DNA from: Sulfodiicoccus acidiphilus
GTDB lineage: Archaea > Thermoproteota > Thermoprotei_A > Sulfolobales > Sulfolobaceae
Direction of reading: 5' to 3'
NCBI RefSeq assembly: GCF_003967175.1
Contig: NZ_AP018553.1
Span: 62,001-126,000, forward strand
DNA length: 64,000 nt
The notes below the pieces were generated by a model, which worked only from the letters and a program-made list of their open reading frames with translations, did not search any database and was not told where the DNA came from. Of the stretch, positions 58,325 to 64,000 are shown piece after piece; the stretch's first letter is position 1, and every line of letters starts with the position of its first letter. A program made the translations under genes and the position numbers.

Positions 58325-59493
58325 TCGGACTTCTCGCTTTCAGTGATACGTGGAATGTAGTCAAGTTCACCTACTATGGCCTTATAGCCCTCCAAAATCG
58401 AGGGCGGGGAGTTGCAGGATTGGCCTTGGTTAACGACGATCTCCAACAGATCATAGGTACCAAAGGGGAGGCGTCTGAGCTGGAAGTGGAGGGGGCCAGA
58501 GGCTGGGCTTCAATAGGATATGTGGGGAGAGATAGAAAGTATCCTCTGCAATTGGGGAGTCAGGTAATTGTGGTTGACGGAATTGCAAGTGACGATGAGC
58601 TGATAAGGGCTCTAGAAGATCCGACTCAACCCCTCAAGTTCTCCTTCATCTCCCTTACGAAGAATGGCACTCTCACAGTGAGGAGGGACTCATTCGGTCT
58701 CAAGCCACTTTACTTGGGTTCCTTCGGATTCGACGTGGTCATGGTTGCGTCAGAGCCCTCTGCTATATGGGCTGTTGGAGGTGAGCTAAGAAGAGAGTTG
58801 GATCCTGGTGAACTCCTAGTGATAGATCGCATGGGACTTTCGATGAGGCCTAGTAAACGCGAAAAAAGGAGAACATGTTCCTTGGAATACATATACATGT
58901 CGAGGCTTGACTCAGTGTTAAGCGACGTTCCTATCTATCAGGCTAGGGTGAAGTTGGGAGAGCTCCTAGCGAAGGACTATCCCATAAACGCTGACGTAGT
59001 GGTGGGAGTTCCAGAAACGGGAATACCGGTAGCCATAGGTTACTCGAGGGCGAGCGGAATTTCGTTTGAACTGGGTTTCGTCAAAATGGGCTCCTACGTC
59101 AGGACCATGGGGATAGATGATCCGTTTATGCGATTAGTCGGAGCACAACTTAAGCTAAATCCAATTAAGAGCGTCTTCGATGATCGTCGGGTGATTCTCA
59201 TCGACGACTCAATGGTTACTGGAAACACCCTCAGGAACACCGTGCAAGTTGTGAGAAGGGCCGGAGCCAAAGAAGTACATGTGTTATTAGCCAGTCCTAA
59301 GTTGGTGAGGAGTTGTCCTTATGGTGTCGACGTTCCAGACTCTCGATTCTTGGTAAACGAGGGTGATGTGTACAAGCGGATCGGGGCCGACTCGTTGAGG
59401 TGGATAACGATAGAGTCGATGTACAGGGCCTTAGGTACTCGTGAGTTATGTACTCTGTGCATGGGAGGACAGGGATTGGGTGATGAAAAGTGA
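58312..59493 (+). CDS. PurF paralogue lacking the glutaminase Cys
   Basis: The 393-residue protein starts MSGIVGLLAFSD: a Ser stands where active PurF has the Cys nucleophile, and LQNRGRGVAGLAL replaces the LQHRGQESAG loop, so the glutaminase site is lost. The PRPP-binding motif VILIDDSMVTGNTLRNTVQV is intact, as is the CSLEYIYMSRLDSVL region. It is most likely a partner or regulator of PurF next to it, or an ammonia-dependent enzyme. A GGAGAGGGGAG ribosome-binding stretch precedes GTG. It overlaps purF by 13 nt and purD by 4 nt. Confidence 0.88.
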   Translation: MSGIVGLLAFSDTWNVVKFTYYGLIALQNRGRGVAGLALVNDDLQQIIGTKGEASELEVEGARGWASIGYVGRDRKYPLQLGSQVIVVDGIASDDELIRALEDPTQPLKFSFISLTKNGTLTVRRDSFGLKPLYLGSFGFDVVMVASEPSAIWAVGGELRRELDPGELLVIDRMGLSMRPSKREKRRTCSLEYIYMSRLDSVLSDVPIYQARVKLGELLAKDYPINADVVVGVPETGIPVAIGYSRASGISFELGFVKMGSYVRTMGIDDPFMRLVGAQLKLNPIKSVFDDRRVILIDDSMVTGNTLRNTVQVVRRAGAKEVHVLLASPKLVRSCPYGVDVPDSRFLVNEGDVYKRIGADSLRWITIESMYRALGTRELCTLCMGGQGLGDEK

Positions 59494-60908
59494 AGGTCCT
59501 AGTAATAGGGGAAGGAGCGAGAGAACACGCTATCGCAGAGTCACTTGCGAACGCGGGCGACAGTGTATTTGCGTTAGCCTCTTTTAGGAACCCAGGACTG
59601 CTCTCCGTCACCAGTAGAACTGGTGGACGTCTCCTTCTAGGTAGAGTCACAGATCCTTCGACGGCCAGGAGGGCACTTCAGAGCATCAGTCCAGATCTAG
59701 TGGTGATAGGTCCTGAGGATCCGCTCTTCAGCGGGGTATCTGAAACGGTAAGAGAGGAGGGGATCCCAGTAGTGGGACCAAACAGTTCCATGGCTCGTAT
59801 AGAAGCCTCCAAGGTGTGGATGCGTCAACTGATGGAGAAGTACGATATACCTGGCAGGCTCAGGTTCAAGAGTTTCGACTCAATAGCGGAAGCGGCAGTC
59901 TTCGTGAAGTCTGTGGAAGGGTCAATAGTGATCAAGCCAGCTGAACAGGTTGGAGGTAAGGGTGTGAGAGTGATTACTGATATCCAAGCTTACCTGTCTC
60001 AGGATAAGAAGGAGTCAGCCAGCTTCACATTAAGCGAGATCTCCACTACTGTTAAAGGTAAGGAGAAGGTAATCGTAGAGGAGAAGGTTGAGGGACCAGA
60101 GTACACCCTTCATGGGTTAAGCGATGGTCACTCAATGATCTTCCTCCCGCTAGCCCAAGATTACAAACATGCTTTCGACTATGGGGTAGGCCCAGAGACG
60201 GGCGGAATGGGGTCGATCTCAGGTCCTAAAGACTCTCTTCCTTTCATTACTTCTTCGGAACTGGAGGAGACTAAGGACATACTAAACGCCACCATTAAGG
60301 CCGTTGAGGCTGAAACAAAAGGGAGCTACGTTGGATTTCTTGGAGGTCAGATGATGCTAACTCCCCTGTGGGGCCCGACAGTAATAGAGTACTACACCCG
60401 TTTAGGAGATCCTGAGGCGTCGTCCATAATTACTCGTGTGAGAAATTTCGGAGAACTCCTCCATAGGGTTGGTTCAACAAGCCTCGCTAGGGCCACTGTC
60501 GACGTGATGGATGAGCCGGCAGTAGTGAAGGTTGTAGCTCCTAGGGGTTATCCTATGAACAGGAACATGGCCGCAGGCCACTCCCTCACCGTAGACGTTG
60601 AGAGGATTAGGGAGGCTGGATGTATTATCTATTTCGGTTCCGTTTCACTGGAAGGAGGAAAGCTAGTCACTCAAGGATCAAGGGCTCTGGAACTTGTTGC
60701 TCTCGGGGGGTTCGAAGAGGCCTCTAAGAGGTTAGAGCGTTGTATATCCATGGTGAGCTCCAATTACCCTCTATATCATAGGAGCGACATAGGTGTTACG
60801 ATCTCTGATCAAATAAAGTTGGCAGAATTGTCGAGAAGGATGAGATCCTCAGATGCGTATAGAGCCATGTTAAGCACCTTCTTTGACGTCAAGGGTGGCT
60901 CGTCTTGA
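59490..60908 (+). CDS. purD: Phosphoribosylamine-glycine ligase
   Basis: The 472-residue ATP-grasp enzyme starts KVLVIGEGAREHAIAESLAN and has VVIGPEDPLFSGVSETVREE, GSIVIKPAEQVGGKGVRVIT, VIVEEKVEGPEYTLHGLSDG, GVGPETGGMGSISGPKDSLP and GFLGGQMMLTPLWGPTVIEY. It makes glycinamide ribonucleotide. It is longer than the bacterial form by about 45 residues, mainly in the central region, as in other Sulfolobales. GTG at 59490 overlaps the preceding TGA; the end overlaps purM by 4 nt. Confidence 0.93.
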   Translation: MKVLVIGEGAREHAIAESLANAGDSVFALASFRNPGLLSVTSRTGGRLLLGRVTDPSTARRALQSISPDLVVIGPEDPLFSGVSETVREEGIPVVGPNSSMARIEASKVWMRQLMEKYDIPGRLRFKSFDSIAEAAVFVKSVEGSIVIKPAEQVGGKGVRVITDIQAYLSQDKKESASFTLSEISTTVKGKEKVIVEEKVEGPEYTLHGLSDGHSMIFLPLAQDYKHAFDYGVGPETGGMGSISGPKDSLPFITSSELEETKDILNATIKAVEAETKGSYVGFLGGQMMLTPLWGPTVIEYYTRLGDPEASSIITRVRNFGELLHRVGSTSLARATVDVMDEPAVVKVVAPRGYPMNRNMAAGHSLTVDVERIREAGCIIYFGSVSLEGGKLVTQGSRALELVALGGFEEASKRLERCISMVSSNYPLYHRSDIGVTISDQIKLAELSRRMRSSDAYRAMLSTFFDVKGGSS

Positions 60909-61870
60909 ATGGATATACCTACAAAGATGCTGGAGTAGACCTGTCTAAGGTTCTAGATCTGCATGATAAGTTAAGAGAGATTTTATCTCCTAGCTCAGAA
61001 AAAACCGTGTTGGGTCCAGGGCACTACTCTGGCGTAGTTAAGGTGGGAGATCTGTACCTAGGACTCCACACTGACGGGGTAGGAACAAAAGTTCAGTTAG
61101 CTCTTCAGTATCAGAACTTCGAGCCAGTTGGAGTAGATTGTGTGGCGATGAACGTTAATGACCTTGTTTCCCTCGGACTCACTCCTGTTGCTATCGTTGA
61201 TTACATTGCAATGGAGAGTCCCTCTGATACGTTAATAGAAGGGATAGCCAGAGGTCTGAGAATGGCAGCAAAGGAAGCTGATGTGGACGTCGTCGGAGGA
61301 GAGACTGCTATAATGCCTGGTGTAATAAAGGGTTTTGACCTTTCATGTTCGGCTTTAGGAGTGTCCACTTCCCTCAAGAGCGGGAGTGAGGTGGCTCCAG
61401 GAGATTTAATAATAGCAATGGAAAGTAACGGTCTTCATTCTAACGGATTCACGTTAGTTCGTTCCCTGTTGGAGAAGGGGACTTTGAAGGTGGATCCGGT
61501 TGAACTCCTTAAGCCTACATTTATTTACGTTAAGCCAGTCCTAGAATCTCTCCCATATATAAAGGGGGTGGCCCATGTAACTGGAGGATCTTTCTCCAAA
61601 TTAAGAAGAATAACTAGGCATAGGTTGAACCTATCAATAGAGCAAACTCAAGACATCTTTATCAAAATAGAGAAAGCTGGGGTACCCCACGAAGAGATGT
61701 ATAGAGTCTTCAATATGGGAGTAGGAATGGTTCTCTTTGTGGCTAGAGAGGAGGCTGAGGAGGTGATGAAGATAACATCAAGATATTATCGCTCTAAAGT
61801 TATTGGTGAGGTAAGTGTAGGAGAGGGTATAGTATTAAGGACCCATCGAGGCAAAGTTCTCCATTTATAG
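60905..61870 (+). CDS. purM: AIR synthase (FGAM cyclo-ligase)
   Basis: The 321-residue protein has NGYTYKDAGVDLSKVLDLHD, YLGLHTDGVGTKVQLALQYQ, GVDCVAMNVNDLVSLGLTPV, VDVVGGETAIMPGVIKGFDL and ESNGLHSNGFTLVRSLLEKG, all PurM hallmarks. It closes the imidazole ring. It starts at TTG 60905 overlapping the purD stop (TTGA) and ends the operon; an AT-rich 60-bp gap follows before the zinc-finger gene. Confidence 0.94.
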   Translation: MNGYTYKDAGVDLSKVLDLHDKLREILSPSSEKTVLGPGHYSGVVKVGDLYLGLHTDGVGTKVQLALQYQNFEPVGVDCVAMNVNDLVSLGLTPVAIVDYIAMESPSDTLIEGIARGLRMAAKEADVDVVGGETAIMPGVIKGFDLSCSALGVSTSLKSGSEVAPGDLIIAMESNGLHSNGFTLVRSLLEKGTLKVDPVELLKPTFIYVKPVLESLPYIKGVAHVTGGSFSKLRRITRHRLNLSIEQTQDIFIKIEKAGVPHEEMYRVFNMGVGMVLFVAREEAEEVMKITSRYYRSKVIGEVSVGEGIVLRTHRGKVLHL

Positions 61871-61883
61871 AATATAGTGCATC

Positions 61884-61896
61884 TCTTTTAAACCCT
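61884..61896 (+). promoter_or_regulatory. TATA box of the zinc-finger gene
   Basis: CATCTCTTTTAAACCC (TATA core CTTTTAAAC, about 61885-61893) lies about 35-45 nt upstream of the ATG at 61930, consistent with a transcript starting 10-15 nt before the ATG. It also marks the end of the purine operon. Confidence 0.45.
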
Positions 61897-61929
61897 GACT
61901 AGGTGTAGAGTTTCCTAGTGTGAAAGACG

Positions 61930-62379
61930 ATGAAACAACTTGACATGAAGTCCCTAGTAAGCTATGTGGCCCTAAAGGTCCTCGGAGGGAGCGACTTCGT
62001 CCTTGATGCCCTTGAGGAATATTTAGTCAAGGGTGACGGACCTGCTACAGTCGCTCACAGGTACTCGATCTCAAAACATCAGTTGCGAGGATATGCGCAG
62101 AGGGTGACCGAGAAGAGTGGAGGCGAACTAAGGGCTAAGAAGATAGTGCCAATTCTAAGGGAGATATTTAAGGATACAGAACCGGTTGTTTCAAAAGCAA
62201 GTACTGGTATGTTCGTTTGCAAGATCTGTGGTCAGTCTATGCCTAAGGAAGACACTGAGGAGCATATAAGGAAGTTCCATAAGGAGGTAGTGGTCCTTGC
62301 TATTAAGAACTCTATGCAGAAGTTGGAGAACCTGAAGAAGGCCAGGGAGCAGGTAATATTTACTTCCACAAATAAGTAA
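61930..62379 (+). CDS. C2H2 zinc-finger protein with helix-turn-helix-like region
   Basis: The 149-residue protein has an N-terminal helical region that looks like a helix-turn-helix (PATVAHRYSISKHQLRGYAQ, about residues 37-56), and a C-terminal C2H2 finger CKICGQSMPKEDTEEHIRKF followed by H (about residues 97-117), with Cys-x2-Cys and His-x4-His spacing. It is probably a DNA- or RNA-binding regulator restricted to Sulfolobales. No target is evident; the purine operon upstream and the RHH gene downstream are neighbours. Confidence 0.75.
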   Translation: MKQLDMKSLVSYVALKVLGGSDFVLDALEEYLVKGDGPATVAHRYSISKHQLRGYAQRVTEKSGGELRAKKIVPILREIFKDTEPVVSKASTGMFVCKICGQSMPKEDTEEHIRKFHKEVVVLAIKNSMQKLENLKKAREQVIFTSTNK

Positions 62380-62469
62380 CTTCTCCCTATTTCACCCTTA
62401 AACCATGTTATCTTGTTTGGGCAATCTAGAGAGATTCATTTAATACTTGCCCTGAGTCATTTCTCGTCC

Positions 62470-62655
62470 GTGAAGTCTACTCAGTCTGCCTCTAAGAGGG
62501 TCCTAAGTGTCAGATTGAAGGATAGTGTGGTTAAGAAGATAGATCAATTAATACATGAGAGGAAGTTCGAAAGTAGGACGCACTTCATTAAAAGCGCTCT
62601 AGATTTCTATATATCAAAAAAACTCAATGAGGAAAGGACGGTGAACGGTTCGTGA
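62470..62655 (+). CDS. Ribbon-helix-helix (CopG-like) protein
   Basis: The 61-residue protein has the RHH fold pattern: a DNA-binding strand SKRVLSVRLKDSVVKKIDQL followed by helices (IHERKFESRTHFIKSALDFY). I start at GTG 62470; the frame is open to 62413 but the added residues are not RHH-like. It may be a regulator of argG or an orphan antitoxin; no toxin gene follows. The stop is about 110 bp before the argG ATG. Confidence 0.8.
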   Translation: MKSTQSASKRVLSVRLKDSVVKKIDQLIHERKFESRTHFIKSALDFYISKKLNEERTVNGS

Positions 62656-62767
62656 GATGTGTCATAAAGGTAGATTAAAGGACTCCTTTAATTTTATCTA
62701 TGTGGAGAACCATATAGTTTTCATTTTCTTCATGGCTTATATTCCATTAGTACTCTCGCCCTTTGGT

Positions 62768-63940
62768 ATGAAGATAGTCCTTGCCTATTCGGGAGGTCTG
62801 GACACCACTGTGGCTATAAAGTGGCTGTCGGAGAAGTATAGGGCGCAGGTAGTTACGGTTACGGTTGACGTAGGCCAGGAGGAGAATTTCAGTGAAATCG
62901 AAAAGAGGGCCTACATTGCAGGAGCGGAGAAGCACTACACAATCGATGCCAAGGAAGAGTTCGCTAACTCTTTCGTGGCGCCCTCAATAATGATGAATGC
63001 CCTCTATGAGGGTGTATATCCCCTCTCCACCGCCCTAGCTAGGCCCTTGATAGCAGAAAAGGTAGTGGAGGTGGCTAAGAAGGAAGGTGCCACCCACGTG
63101 GCACACGGTTCCACATCTAAGGGTAACGATCAGGTCAGGTTCGACCTAGCAATCAAGTCGAAGATGCCGGAGGCCGAGATCGTGGCGCCAGCAAGGACTT
63201 GGGGGATGACTAGGCAACAGGAGGTCCTTTACGCCAAAGAAAAAGGGATTCCCATAAAGGAGGAAAACAAGAAGTTCAGTATAGATGAGAACCTATGGGG
63301 AAGAAGTATAGAAGGGGACACAATATCTGATCCATATGCGGAAGTTCCAGAGGAGGCTTTTGAATGGACTAAAGTAACTTCAACTGAACCATTGGAGATC
63401 GAGCTGGAATTCAAGGAGGGTGTTCCAATTACGATCAACGGCAAGAGGTCCTCTTTGTTGGAGATTGTGAGGTACTTGAATAGAGAGGCCGGAGCTAGGG
63501 GATTTGGAAGGGTGGATCACCTAGAGAACAGGTTGGTCGGGTTCAAGTCACGTGAAGTATATGAGGTGCCTGCAGCTCTCCTCATCTATTCGGCACACCA
63601 GGACTTAGAGAAGGCAGTTTATACGCCACTCGAACTGAGGTTCAAGAGGTATGTAGACCAACTTTGGTCCGACTTGGTGTACAGGGGCCTGTGGTATGAA
63701 CCTCTGAGATCACTTCTTGACGAAGTAGGCAGATCGATGAACAAGTACGTTGAGGGAGTAGTCAAATTGAGGGTGAAAGGGGGTGGAGTTAATGTGTTGG
63801 GGAGGAGAGCCAAGTACTCCCCCTATGCCGAGAACGTTGCTAGTTACGAGAGGGGTTGGTATCCCACGGACGAGATGGCACGGGGGTTCATAGAGATATG
63901 GGGCATGCACTCACTCCTTGCAAACAGGTCGAGGGCCTAA
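62768..63940 (+). CDS. argG: Argininosuccinate synthase
   Basis: The 390-residue protein starts MKIVLAYSGGLDTTVAIKWL with the ATP PP-loop, and has VAHGSTSKGNDQVRFDLAIK, VAPARTWGMTRQQEVLYAKE, SIDENLWGRSIEGDTISDPY and REAGARGFGRVDHLENRLVG, all ArgG signatures. It joins citrulline and aspartate. I start at ATG 62768; frame extension to 62657 adds a hydrophobic stretch absent from the family. argH follows 3 nt after the stop. Confidence 0.95.
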   Translation: MKIVLAYSGGLDTTVAIKWLSEKYRAQVVTVTVDVGQEENFSEIEKRAYIAGAEKHYTIDAKEEFANSFVAPSIMMNALYEGVYPLSTALARPLIAEKVVEVAKKEGATHVAHGSTSKGNDQVRFDLAIKSKMPEAEIVAPARTWGMTRQQEVLYAKEKGIPIKEENKKFSIDENLWGRSIEGDTISDPYAEVPEEAFEWTKVTSTEPLEIELEFKEGVPITINGKRSSLLEIVRYLNREAGARGFGRVDHLENRLVGFKSREVYEVPAALLIYSAHQDLEKAVYTPLELRFKRYVDQLWSDLVYRGLWYEPLRSLLDEVGRSMNKYVEGVVKLRVKGGGVNVLGRRAKYSPYAENVASYERGWYPTDEMARGFIEIWGMHSLLANRSRA

Positions 63941-63943
63941 AAG

Positions 63944-64000
63944 TTGCTCTATAGGAAATGGGGTAATGAGTCGGACTTCGTAGTTTCCTTCACCTCCTCT
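63944..64000 (+). CDS. argH: Argininosuccinate lyase, 5' end only
   Basis: From TTG at 63944, 3 nt after argG, 19 codons read LLYRKWGNESDFVVSFTSS before the window ends. This matches the LYRxWG and FTSS opening of archaeal ArgH, and the argG-argH order is usual. The rest lies outside. Confidence 0.7.
   Translation, partial: MLYRKWGNESDFVVSFTSS

Noticed and set aside
1-64000. CRISPR array
   Set aside because: No regularly spaced 24-37-bp direct repeats were seen; the only tandem repeat is within the acidic microgene.

Overview
The window is chromosomal DNA from a thermoacidophilic archaeon of the order Sulfolobales. The evidence is a Dpo1-type family B DNA polymerase, an Orc1/Cdc6 gene beside ORB-type origin elements, a TFB3-like truncated TFB paralogue, a structural tRNA-splicing endonuclease subunit, an aKMT4-type lysine methyltransferase, Taw3, ABCE1, intron-bearing tRNA-Leu and many apparently leaderless GTG/TTG starts behind TATA boxes. 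By eye the G+C content is moderate, higher than expected for Saccharolobus or Sulfolobus acidocaldarius and closer to Metallosphaera; I cannot fix the genus.

Layout. 1-1640: end of a pirin gene, tRNA-Gly and eroded intergenic DNA. 1640-12730: siroheme-decarboxylase-like regulator fold, pheA, HIT protein, ilvA, map, a metallo-hydrolase, pheS-pheT, a membrane protein, and ABCE1 preceded by a 30-codon acidic Asp-Trp repeat microgene. 12900-17400: radical SAM/B12 enzyme, single zinc-ribbon Rpb9-like protein, methyltransferase and FAH-family enzyme. 17400-18450: relic DNA ending in a 212-bp repeat. 18459-23350: RNA-processing and translation block (PUA protein, NSUN methylase, CYTH, TFB3-like, EndA structural subunit, HisS, tRNA-Leu). 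23350-25330: DUF99-orc1 and the predicted replication origin with three ORB elements. 25336-31400: membrane protein, enoyl-CoA hydratase, flavoprotein, Usp and a degenerate TldE/TldD pair. 31500-32110: second copy of the 212-bp repeat plus a TnpB/IS605-type relic. 32310-39440: DtxR regulator with DedA, DsrE-like protein with a disulfide oxidoreductase, hom, B3/4, DUF1641, heme O synthase and small regulators. 39795-43820: aKMT4, an acidic-tailed protein, PolB1 and tRNA-Arg. 43930-46620: IS relic, tRNA-Thr and molybdenum-cofactor genes, of which moeA-mobA are strikingly G+C rich. 46847-53136: Lys-rich microgene, Dph6, amidohydrolase, a GC-rich pseudogene, Taw3, QueE, a Nog1-like GTPase and a MetRS beta-type protein. 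53257-61870: tightly packed purine operon purC-S-Q-L-F-F2-D-M. 61930-64000: zinc-finger and RHH regulators, then argG and the start of argH.

How the genes work together. The pur genes overlap mostly by start/stop sequences such as TTGA, GTGA and ATGA, which suggests coupled translation from one TATA box ahead of purC; purL is interrupted by a -1 frameshift and purF is followed by a paralogue lacking the catalytic Cys. Siroheme decarboxylase-like and heme O synthase genes fit an aerobic heme-O/A oxidase user. moeA, mobA and mobB supply molybdenum cofactor.

No intact large novel system (CRISPR, virus or toxin-antitoxin island) is visible. The most unusual items are the acidic Asp-Trp repeat microprotein ahead of ABCE1, the frameshifted purL, the perfect 212-bp inverted-orientation repeat pair, the catalytically degenerate PurF and TldD paralogues, and the GC-rich moeA-mobA patch.
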